From Lathyrus oleraceus (Eukaryota; Streptophyta; Magnoliopsida; Fabales; Fabaceae), in the NCBI RefSeq assembly GCF_024323335.1, contig NC_066582.1, positions 89,028,944 to 89,092,943 on the forward strand: DNA of 64,000 nt. The letters are read 5' to 3'. The position numbers and the translations under genes were made by a program. The notes beneath the pieces are model-generated. The model ran no database searches and had not been told where the DNA came from. It was given only the letters and a program-made list of their open reading frames with translations. Each line of letters opens with the position of its first letter. Positions within the stretch are counted from its first letter, which is position 1. Below are positions 48,401-58,304 of this stretch, piece by piece.

Positions 48401-50878
48401 GATGAATGATATGAATGTGAAACCACTTGGGTTTGTTTCTTAATTGTTTGAACTTGATTTTGGATATCTTTCACTTGCTTTTTTGGATTTTTTATCTCCT
48501 TTTGACCCTAGGCTTGTCCTAGTGGTCTTGTTGCTCATGTTTGAGTTTGGTTTTTCAAGTTAAGAAGCAAATGCTTTAAGGAGATTAATGCAAGTTGATT
48601 GAGTTTGATTGATTGTCATGAACTAACTTGTTTGTTTTGTAGGATGCTTAGCTCATATGCTTTGAGCTTTGTGCTTTGCACATGAGATGGATTGTGTTGA
48701 CTGTTGATCCTTATCTTATATTGGTTTTGACTTTGAGTTGTATACTGATTATGTTTGATTGGTTTCAGGTACCATTAGTTGCTAATAGTTCTTTGAGAAC
48801 TTGCATTGCTTTGCTTGATAGCATTTGCATTGAGGTATAGCACTTTCTTCTTCATGTAGTCTGGAAGACCTGGCTTGTTACTTAGCCAGGCAACTGTCTG
48901 AAGTCCTCCTTAAGAGGCAATGTTTGTGCTTGTTTACTTTTGTCCCAAGCAGGAAAAGTCCTTTAAATAAGGCAATTGGTAGAACCCAAGAGATATGTAA
49001 CCTATCTCCTACTATTCTGTGTGTCACTCACCTTGCTCACACCACATGTGTTGATGCATAGTGAGTAAAAGCCCAAGATCAATCGAGTCAATAATCTGTG
49101 GAGAGAGTTCCTACTTTCTGAACTCCCACACCTTCTATCATTTGAAGCTCTCCCTGACCAGGGATAAGAGCATGAGGCACACCCCTCATATCCTTTCATC
49201 TACTTCACCTTGGCTCTCAATGTCAAGGTTAAGAGCACCATTAACCCCATTTCAGTTGGCTTTAATGCCTAACCCTTTGTATGAGCCTAATTGTTTGGTT
49301 ATAGAGTGTGCTGAATGACTTTGGTTGATTGATTGCTTACTTCATATGCACATGTTTGCTTGTATGATTTGTGCATTTATCATCATTAATTGCTCATTAG
49401 TGCATGATCATTTCATTTGTCTTTGTGACATATCCTTGTTGATTGCCCATTGAGGACAATTGTAAGACCACTCATTGGCCATTGTTCCTATGATATGGAA
49501 GTGAGTATAAGACCATTTCATTGGCCACTCATCTTCTCTTTGCTTGATGCATTTGTTTGTTGTATGTGAGGATGCAATTGTAAGTCCATGTAATTTGGCA
49601 TTTGTTTTCCTATGATCATATGTTGGAGGTTAGAGTAAGCCCAGATAGATTGGCATCTGACATCCAAGTGTTTGCTTTGATATGTTGGAGATTGGTATAA
49701 GCCCAGATAGATTGGCATCCGGTATCCACTTTTTATTTCTTTGTTGAGGAGATTGGTATAAGTCCATAGAGTGGCTTCTGATATCCAGTTTTGTTTTAGG
49801 AGATTGGTATAAGTCCAGTGATTGGCATCCGGTATCCGTTTTTGTTGACTTTCTTCTTTTGTTTGCTTTTGCATTATTGCTCATTGCCTATTCCAAAGGA
49901 CACACTTGAGTCATCTTCTATATGATTTCAAGAGGTGAACCTTCTAGGAAGTTTTACACTCCATTTTCATCCATTCATCCCTCTTTATCCTAAACCTTTT
50001 CACACATTACTTTCAAAACTTGATATAAATATTGTGCAAACATCTTCATGCTTTCAAATTAGAAACCTGGACCCTAAGTCCTTGACTTTTCAAACTCCAT
50101 TTCATAATACTTCTTTTGAATCAATCTTAATCATACTTTGACCCTCCTTTTGTGAATAATCATAATCAATTAACTTCACCCATTCAATTGTTTTGTGGCT
50201 TTGTCCATTCTTGTTAAGTTTTCATACATTAGCCGTAGGTTTGATTTATCCTAGTTGGTTGATGTTAATCTCACCTATTTGTCCTTAGTTGATTGAATTG
50301 TAAGTCTTCCTTGCTTATTATAGGGTTAACCCCTCACTAGCAAGTTGAAGCTTTTCTCACATGGTGGACTCGTTGTTTGTATAAGGTTGAGTTTTCTCCC
50401 GTGGATAACGTAAGACCTTAAGGCTTGTGTTTAAAATTGAATCCACTAACTTTTGGAAATCTTTTAGACGAACTACGGCGTTTTGATCCTTACCTTTGAT
50501 GGAAGGCACGTAGGCAACGGGTTCATCCGTTCGAACACAAAAACATTAAAAATTGTATATTCTTTTCTCATCATCCCAATCATGTTTGCACAATAAATAT
50601 TTCAAAACAAATAACATTTTAGTACAACAAGTGTGAAAAGGGCTCCCTAGGAGTACCTAGGACGTTTTGGGTGCCTAAAACCTTCCCATTGCGTAATTTA
50701 CCCCTTACCCAGACTCTCTGATCTTTTCATTAGTTTTCTATGTGTAAAACTTATTAGGCTTTTGTTCGCTTTTTAGCCAATCCTTTGGATAAATAAAAGT
50801 GTGGTGGCGACTCGATTCATTGTATGCTTTGCTTTTGATTTAATCAATAAATCATAAAGCGACGAATACACCGCTACA
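45421..50878 (+). repeat. Right LTR of O (5458 bp)
   Basis: Homologous to 18046-23496 along its length. Its first bases are TTTAAGATCCC rather than TGTAAGACCCC, so the terminal TG is mutated. The stem-loop module is at 50470-50516. It is followed by the target duplication ATAGC (50879-50883). Confidence 0.95.
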
Positions 50879-50883
50879 ATAGC
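50879..50883. repeat. Target-site duplication of O, right copy (ATAGC)
   Basis: Matches 18041-18045. The sequence after it continues the S LTR. Confidence 0.92.
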
Positions 50884-53800
50884 AACTAGTTTTTATTGAA
50901 GATTCATGATCAGTGAGTGTGATTGAGTGTGAATCCAGCATTTGTTTGAAGAATTGGAGCCATAATCGAGCAGTTGAAGTTCAAGAACATTGCCATGGAA
51001 GTTGATTGGTGAGCTAGATCTACACGTTTCCAAGCTTCAAATTCTTCATCAATCATCATAACAAGTATTCTGGAGCTGATTTGGACCATTACAAGTGTTG
51101 AATCGTGTGAATCCAGAACCTGCTCTTCAAGAGGTGAATTTTTCGACCTTCATAATTCTCAAATCCATGCATATATTCATGTAGATCTACTCTTGTTGAT
51201 GATTCTGATGGAAATTTCATGAAAAATAGCGCATTATTGAGTGAGTTATGTGTGATTCAAGTTTGTTGCACAAAAATGTTTTGCATCGATTCTCTTTGAT
51301 CGTGTGGAATTGAGCTTAGATATTAGTTGATCTGCATTCACCATTGAAAGAGCTTCATGTTGATGTAAGAGTTTTGAAGTTCTGGAAAAAATTTGTGTGA
51401 GCATGTACTGTTCATCTTCATCTTCGTGAGGAAGATGAAGATCTTCATCCTAGCGTCCGTTTTGTGACGGCTTTATGTCCGCCTCTGGTTCAGTGTGAGT
51501 TGGCCTAGGGCTTCTGTTTTATTCGTCCACGCGTATGCCTTATAAGCGAATTGATTGGCCTCCAATTGTTTGACCGTGCCACTTAAGCGCTTGACTGCTG
51601 ACTGGTATGTCCAGTCATTAATGAAACGGTGCGTTTCATGTAAGTGGCGCACTCACATTCAAATTCGTACCGTGTTCGATCCTTGGCGCAACCATATTTC
51701 AAATGTTTTCATCATTTATGCATTTCCCTCCTTATTTTCCATGTACATGATCCTTTTGATTTCAAATTTTTATTCCAACTTCAAAAATGCATAACAAATT
51801 GAAAAATGACTCAAATAATTCCAAAATTTTTGTAGCATGATCCTCTATTTGTCTAGTATTTTTTGATGATAATTGCTGAAGTTGTGCCTGGCTGGTTTTT
51901 GATTTGTGTTAGACTATTTGATCATATGTGCTTTTATGACCTTGCCTTGCTCTTCCTATTGTGAAATGCTTGATATTGATCCAAATGCTTTGAAATTTTG
52001 CATGGTTGTTCCTAACATGTTGATGGATGTTTGAGGCTTGGTTTGGTATTTTTCTCATTTGCCATTTCTGTTTTACACACATGTTTGTATGGTGTGACAA
52101 TTTGTGTCACACATTTGGTTGTTCAACTTGTGCAATTTAATTTCCATATCAAATGATCTTTGATGCTTCTGATTTTTTGTATGATGATCATGTTGGAAGT
52201 GTTGAATGCTCATGAATTTTTCCAGAATTATTTGAATCGTCTCTGTTTTGATTTGGAATTTTCATTCTCAATGTCCATTTGTGAGCTTTGAAATTGTCTT
52301 TGACTTTCCTTGCACATGAAATGAACTTGCTTATTGATTTTGTTTTGGTCCTTTTTAGGACATGCTCTTGACTGAATAAACATGCTTTGTGTTGAGTATC
52401 AAGTTCTGTTTTGGCTTTTTGATCCGCTTTTGACCCTAGGCTTTGACCTAGTGGTTTGGACTTACATTTTGAGTTGTGAATTTCAGGTTCAAGTATGCAT
52501 CTCCATGATTGATGTTGCTTCTTCATTTGAGCTTGGCCATTTGTTATTGTTGGCTAACACTGGTTTGTTTTGTAGGCTTTGATGATAACTCACTTGAGTG
52601 TTTGCCTTATGGTTTACTCATAGTACATGTTGGATTATCTGTGTGTTGTTGACTGTGGTCTGTTTGTTTGAACACTGTACTGATTTGTTTAGTTGTTTAC
52701 ACAGGTACCTAAGTTGCTTTAAGTTCATTTGAACTTTGCTTTGCTTTGCTTGTGGTTGGCATACCACTTAGGTATAATCCCTCTTCTTCACGTGGTCTGG
52801 AAGACCTGTCATGTTACTTTGGCAGGCACCTGTCTGAAGCCCTCCTTAAGAGGCCATGTTTTTGTTTGTTTAATTTTGTGCCAAGCAGGTTAAGTCCTCT
52901 TAAGAGGCAATTGGCAGATAGAAGGGATGTGCAATCCATCCCCTGCTATTCAGTTGTGTCATTCATTTTGCTCACACCATGTGTTGATGCACTTTGAATA
53001 AGAACCCAAGATCTTGTTGTGTCAGTCATGTGGAGTAGAGTTCCTGATTCTGGACTCCCACACTTTCATTGTTTCAAGCTCTCCCAGACCAGGGATAAGA
53101 GCTATGAGGTCTTACCCTCACTTCCCATTTCATCTGTTTCACCCTAACTCTCAATGTTAGGGTTAAGAGCTAACAACACCCTTTTCCAGTTGGCTTGTTT
53201 GTCGAGGTTGATATGACCCCTTGACTAAAGCCTAGCCTTGTATGAGCCACTTGTTTGCATATAGTGCGTGTGCTTGCTATCTTGTGCTTGTGTTTGATTA
53301 TGTGTTGTTTAGGCTAGCTTGCTTCCTGTGCAAGTTAGGATTAGAGACCTCAACATAGGGATCGTATGCATGACAACTTCTAGGCTCGAGCCGTAGTCTC
53401 CCTAGTAGTCTGTTATCTCCCTAGTCTCTGGTTAGGACAGAAGTTCTTTCCCTGTTAAGGGGAACTACGTCGCCCTGATCCTCATACCAGATGAGGTACG
53501 TAGGCAGGAGATTGAGCTGATCTCTCCGGGCAACCTTTTGCTTTTAAAACCTTTTTATGTGTGTTGTTGGTCTGGAGTCTGACATAAGTCCAGCGATTGG
53601 CAGTCGGTTTCCTGTGTGTGTTTGTTGGTTTGGAGTCTGATGTAAGTCCAGCGATTGGCATTCGGTTTCCATGTTTGCCTGTGTGTCTGGAGTTGGATGT
53701 AAGACCAGCGATTGGCATTCCGTTTCCAGTTTGTGTGTTTGTTTGGCGTGTGTTAGCCGAGCTACGAGTGCTCTGATTCTTTCTCTGGTTAGAGAAGATA

Positions 53801-54211
53801 CGTATGCATAGGATGCGACATCCTAGCGAGCACGTTTCCCGTTCCCCCGAACTACGTCGACTCTGATGTTTGTGTCTGACAAACTACGTAGGCCCAGGAT
53901 GCGATATCATGCCGAGTCCTCTGCTTCCGTCTTTCATCTGTGTTTTATCCTAGTCCTGTGTAGTGTTTTGAGCAGTTCTTTAGCAACCTTTCTTTTATTC
54001 TTTCTGAGCGTGGATCCCGTCGAGTACGACGGATGCGTAGGAGTGCTAATACCTTCCCTTCGCATAACCGACTCCCGATCCTATCGATCTCTGCTCGTGA
54101 GACCATTCCTTTCCAGGTTTACTTCGAGCGTTTCCTTTCCCTCCTTTGGGATAAATAACGCACGGTGGCGGCTCTGTGTCTTTTCCCGCCGGTTTTTCGC
54201 GTAATGCGACA
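50884..54211 (+). repeat. Solo LTR S, right piece
   Basis: It continues from 18045. Blocks shared with the O LTR include the 'ctggaagacct' region near 52797. Three ATTGG repeats start at 53596, 53654 and 53711. Three stem-loop modules lie at 53462-53506, 53759-53808 and 53849-53894. It also has the GTGCTAATACCTTCCC block near 54042, ATAAATAA near 54151 and TGGCGGCTCTG at 54166. It ends GCGACA before GCAGG. No gene. Confidence 0.87.
53462..53894 (+). repeat. Three stem-loop modules in S LTR
   Basis: Inner stems are CCTCAT/ATGAGG (53480-53485, 53491-53496), TTCTCT/AGAGAA (53781-53786, 53791-53796) and GTTTG/CAAAC (53868-53872, 53880-53884). They are framed by GA(A/G)CTACG and TACGTA(G/T)GC. 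The stem sequences differ completely but the pairing is kept. Confidence 0.8.
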
Positions 54212-54216
54212 GCAGG
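54212..54216. repeat. Target-site duplication of S, right copy (GCAGG)
   Basis: Matches 16913-16917. M's LTR resumes directly after it. Confidence 0.88.
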
Positions 54217-54536
54217 TAGCCATGAAACCCTAATTTCCTGATTAAATCCAGACGAACACTCTGATAGCTCTGAATCCTTCACTGATGAACTGAGGACCAT
54301 AATAAGATACCTGGAGCCCCCTGAGACCCTTGAGACTTGTATACTTAGAGAATGAAGTACAATTCTCAATCTTTCTTTGTATGGGCTCCTTCTATTAAGG
54401 AGTGATCAATCAAAACCTGATTTCCAAGTCACTAGTGTAGTATGCAATGAGTATGACCTAGTATGATGCCAATGAAGTGTGAAACATAATCCTACGCTTT
54501 CAGTAAAAATTGTAGGGTAAATTTTGGGGTATTACA
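54217..54536 (-). repeat. 5' end of element M LTR (outer piece)
   Basis: On the minus strand the LTR starts TGTAATACCCCAAAATTTAC at 54536 and runs to the S insertion. It is the missing start of the LTR at 12351-16917. The junction of M with P is at 54536/54537. Confidence 0.8.
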
Positions 54537-56521
54537 ATATCCACCTTTACTCATATACTTTAGTGTGATTCTTATCAAATAACTGTCAAGTCTATTCCAC
54601 TCTTTCACTTCTTTTGCCTCTTCAATCATCTTGCTTTCATCCCTAGTAGGTTGAACTACGAAAGCTATGATTTCCTTATTGCACTATAAGGATACGTAGG
54701 TAGGAGAATTCAGATTCTCTACGAGCTACCTTATTTATTGATCCATCATTCTTCCATCAATCAATACCATCCTGTTGGGATCGAATCTCTTCATTCTTCC
54801 TTGGTTTCCATGTACATCCTTTTAGGACACCTAATGAATAGTCCGCCTCGTGAACCAAGAGTTGTTTGGCTTTTTTCTAGACATTTAATTCCTTTGTTTT
54901 TTGTTATTCCACTATAGTAATACCATGCCTCGGGACTCTCACTCGTTGGTTTACCTTTACTCTTCAGTTCAGAGTTTATTCCTTCATGGATCCAAGATAA
55001 TTTTTCTCTTTGATCTCAAATTGTGTGTTCCCCGACAAGTGATATACCTTTTCCTTGTGCCAACCAATACTTCCTTTTGGGTTCCATTCTCATCCTTTTA
55101 GGAATCCTAATGAATAGTCCACCTTGTGAATCAAGAGTTGTTTGGCTTATTGCCAAACATTTAATTCTCTTTGTTTCCAGTCATTCCACGACAGTGATAC
55201 CATGCCTCAGACCCCTCACTTGTCGATCTGTCTGTTTACTCTTTGATTCAAAGCCAATTTGCCTTTATGGATTCCCATGTTACCATTCTGTTGGTACGAG
55301 TTATAACTTTCATCACTCTCAATCTCTTTCTTTGTTTTCGTAGTTCCACGAACTACGATTGCTCTGACTTTCTCATTGCATTGTGAGAATACGTATGCAC
55401 GAGGACGTGAATCCTTGGCGAGCATACTTCTAATTATTCCTCCTCCACCTTAGGGAATCATTCATATCTTTCATAATCCATTACCTACCTTCAATCATAA
55501 ACCGTTCACCCTAGTGATATACTGTTTCTTTGAAATCATATACACTTTCTTTGGATACCCGTATATATCCTTTTAGGACGCCTAGTGAAAACTCCGCGCT
55601 TGCACCAAGAGTTGTTTGGGTTGTCCCCAGAGATTTTATTCCTTCTTTTTCGGCCAACCATACAGTGATACCATGTCGTAGACCCCTCACTTGTGGTTCA
55701 TGCCACCTTTCCCTCTTCGTATAAATCCCATTTCCCCTATGGATTCCAATATACCTTAACTTTGGTTTCAAACTATACCTTTTCGGTCACTTGTTACCAA
55801 AATATTCAATTTTGTGGCTTTGGTCACTTCACTTTGTTCATCTCCATGATGCATTCATTATTCTACCTTTATTCACTTCATGTGATATAACTATTCTTTG
55901 AGACAAATATAGTATTTCTTTAAGCTCCATCTTGTACTTCCTTTGTGAATCAAGAGATGTTTGTGTTTTGAAACCAAACACTTAATTTCCTTTGTTTTCG
56001 GCTATACCACATGGTGAAGAATGTTCAGACAATCCATATATCGGTTAATGTCAGTTTACTCTTGGGTTCATATCTTTCACCCCTTATTGGAGTTTAAATC
56101 ATACCATCCTTTGGTTCAGACCATACTTTGATCATAATTCTTTTCATCTCCGACCACTAGTTCTTTGAACTACGGAGCTCTGAATTCTTCATTGCACTAT
56201 GAGGATACGTAAGCATGAGGGCCCCAATCCTCACCGAGTACTTTATCTATTTCCTTTTCCTTTTCCTCATTCTTTTGCGAGTAATCCTTAGTTATCACAC
56301 CTATTCGAGCGAGAACAATCGAAATGGTTCCCATGGAGTACCATGGATGTAAGGGGTGATAATACCTTCCTCTTACATAACCTACTTCCTTACCCATCAT
56401 ATCTCTTTTCCCTGGGTTTTATCTATGTTTTCCCTTTCCTTTGGGAATAAATAAAGTTTTATGGCGACTCTGTTGTATGTTCGAGCATGCGATACGTTCG
56501 GGTATATTTCCGCTAGTTTCA
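54537..56521 (+). repeat. 3' part of the LTR of element P
   Basis: The LTR contains four degenerate repeats around the phrase CAAGAGTTGTTTGG (near 54860, 55132, 55607, and a variant at 55949). Three stem-loop modules lie at 54653-54702, 55350-55399 and 56167-56215. A GTGATAATACCTTCC block is near 56357, AATAAATAAA near 56446 and TGGCGACTCTG at 56462-56472. It ends TTTCA, two bases before the first PBS copy. Short frames inside are not genes. Confidence 0.75.
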
Positions 56522-56523
56522 GC

Positions 56524-56671
56524 TTGCGACTCTGATGGGGAGTTTGCTTGTAGTTGGGGGTCTCTTCTTGAGCATCCCCAGCTTCAACTGGCAACTTTGA
56601 TGGGGAGTTTTCTTGTAGTTAGGGGTCTCTTATTGAGCATCCCCAGCTTCAGCTGGCGACTCTACTAGGGA
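56524..56671 (+). repeat. Three PBS-like sites in a 65-bp tandem repeat (element P)
   Basis: PBS-like 18-mers start at 56524, 56589 and 56654, exactly 65 bases apart. They read TTGCGACTCTGATGGGGA, TGGCAACTTTGATGGGGA and TGGCGACTCTACTAGGGA. Each differs from the O/M PBS by two to three bases. Copies 2 and 3 are preceded by TCCCCAGCTTCA, able to pair with the GGGGA end. Confidence 0.85.
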
Positions 56672-56969
56672 GTTTGCTTCTTGGAGCATTTCCTAGTCGC
56701 TAAAAGGAGTCGAGCCTAATTTAGGTTGTTTTCGCTTGTTATAGGTGTTTACCTTTATGCATTTACTCGCTTCATTTATCCAGCATCAAGCAGTATATAC
56801 AGATTATCTAGATTATTGGTGTTGTTAACCTATGTTATTGCATTACTGTACATATAGTTGGAGCTTGGAACTCGGGTTGCTATACTATCAGTGCTTTGAA
56901 TCTATAGATGCTTCATAATCATTTGCATTCCATCCCCAATATATGCATTCATTCATTTGAATTTCATGC

Positions 56970-58304
56970 ATGTTAACCAGAAAACTCACCCTATCCATTT
57001 CTCCGTCAGAAAGACAACGATTCGTCGACACCAATCATCGAAGGATCATGGAAAAGACTAAGAGCATTGACAGAGCTGACATGGTTTTGGGGATATTATT
57101 GGATAGCATGACAACAAAAAGCGTAAATCAAGTTGTGATTGATGATCAAGCTAAAGACGGTCTGAAGAAAGATAACAAACAGAAGGTGGTTTCAAGCATT
57201 CTGCCACTTCTTTCTCAAGAACAGTGTTGGCTACCATATCAGAGGCCTGCTCAAAGCAACCAGAAATTGAAGCAGAAGAAAATCAGTCAGAAGAACAACG
57301 ATCAAGAAAGGAGACGTCCTCGCTATGATCCAATTCCTATGAGTTATGCATATCTGCTACCTATATTGGTTAATGCTGGGGAAATTGTGCCTAAACAAAT
57401 CGAGCCTGCAAAGTTTCCCTACAGCCGTAAGCATGACCCTCATGCTACGTGTGGATACCATGCTGGATACGCAGGGCACTCTACAAAAACGTGTCATTTT
57501 CTCAAGGCTAGAGTTCAAGAGCTCATTAATCAGAAGTTGTTGAGATTTACACCTGTAACTGCTGATGCGCCAATTGAAAAGAGGTTTGAATACAAGGGTC
57601 CTCTGATTCATGTGCAAGTTCATCCACATGTGGTCCAACTTGTTATGCAGTATCCTAATCAAGGATACCACCCTGGAATTTCGTTGGCCTATCCTAGGGC
57701 ATCATCTTCTACGGCTTTTGCACCTCAGTACGCCTATGCTAGGGCATCCTACATCCCATTTGGAGTTCATCATGGTCAAACTTCTCATCAGATAGTCAAT
57801 CCTGGCTTGGTGTATTCTGCTCAAATGTTCCAACCAATGACTATTCCTCATATTCATTCTCAGTCACAGATACCTTTGGTGCCTATGCCATGATACTCAT
57901 ACCCACGTGGTGTCATATCCCAGTATCAGCAGCCGCCTCCGGCTCAAATTCTGAAAAGTCAACAAACTGTACCATGTAACCATCAAGGGCAGAGGCAGAC
58001 CAAACAGTTTGATAGAAAACGTCCTCAACGTGATCAGATCCCTATGACATATACTCAGTTGCTGCCTTATCTCGTCCAACAAGGACTTATTATGCCGAAG
58101 GGAATATCACATGTTGTTTATCCATACGACCCAAAGCATAATCCTGAGGTTTCTTATGTGTTCCATGCCGGATACGTAGGACATGCTACCGAGGATTGCG
58201 GTCTGTTCAAAACCAGGGTACAAGAACTTATTGATCAGAAGATCTTGTCATTCTTTGGTGAATGGACTAATGTCAAGATTGAGGAGGGTGAGTGCAGTCA
58301 TTGA
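56970..58304 (+). pseudogene. Shortened gag-like frame of P with a duplicated nucleocapsid module
   Basis: One frame of about 444 codons with a single TGA at 57891-57893. The start resembles the gag coiled coil of O (RIMEKTK.. against RVMEQLE..), but the capsid core is missing. Module 1 has DPIPMSYAYLLP (near 57327) followed by CGYHAGYAGHSTKTC (from 57450). Module 2, in the same frame, has DQIPMTYTQLLP (near 58035) followed by YVFHAGYVGHATEDC, where the first zinc-binding Cys is Tyr. Both modules correspond to a single segment in O (near 27595-27765). The start at 56970 is the first frame start, not a proven one. Confidence 0.75.

Larger units (their letters stand above)
18046..50878 (+). mobile_element. 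Element O: near-complete Ogre (Ty3/gypsy, Tat lineage) retrotransposon
   Basis: Two 5.45 kb LTRs (18046-23496 and 45421-50878), an exact 5-bp target duplication, a PBS, ORF1, gag-pro, an intron, RT-RNase H-aRNase H-integrase, and a long 3' untranslated region. Without the nested element C (35642-44121) it is about 24.35 kb. ORF1, the pro/RT intron and giant LTRs are the diagnostic features of Ogre. The LTRs differ at roughly 67 positions by eye (about 1.2%). Coding lesions are few: two nonsense codons and a damaged protease motif. Confidence 0.95.
16918..54211 (+). mobile_element. Element S: solo Ogre-type LTR split by Ogre element O
   Basis: The two pieces 16918-18045 and 50884-54211 form one LTR of about 4.46 kb beginning TGTAGCACCTC and ending GCGACA. 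It is flanked by the 5-bp duplication GCAGG (16913-16917 and 54212-54216). No PBS or coding interior belongs to it, so it is a solo LTR, the usual product of recombination between the two LTRs of an element. It sits in M's LTR in the opposite orientation and is related to it at the 3' end. Confidence 0.9.
9629..54536 (-). mobile_element. Element M: minus-strand Ogre/Tat-like element, 5' end only, split by nested insertions
   Basis: Read on the minus strand, M begins with TGTAATACCCC at 54536. Its LTR continues to 54217, is interrupted by S (which itself contains O and C), and resumes at 16917 down to 12351. The PBS, a 0.9 kb leader and ORF1 follow, and ORF1 is cut by N at 9628/9629. The LTR totals about 4.9 kb without the insertions. 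Gag-pol and the 3' LTR would lie left of the window. Confidence 0.85.

Noticed and set aside
54537..56521. Reading the 54.5-56.5 kb stretch as part of the S or M elements
   Set aside because: S ends exactly at 54211 with its duplicated target, and M's LTR start is at 54536; the following sequence has its own stem-loops, poly(A)-like box and PBS, so it is a different element.
56517..56690. Regularly spaced repeat resembling a CRISPR-like array
   Set aside because: The repeat is a 65-bp tandem duplication including the PBS in a plant retroelement; there are no unique spacers and only about 2.5 copies.
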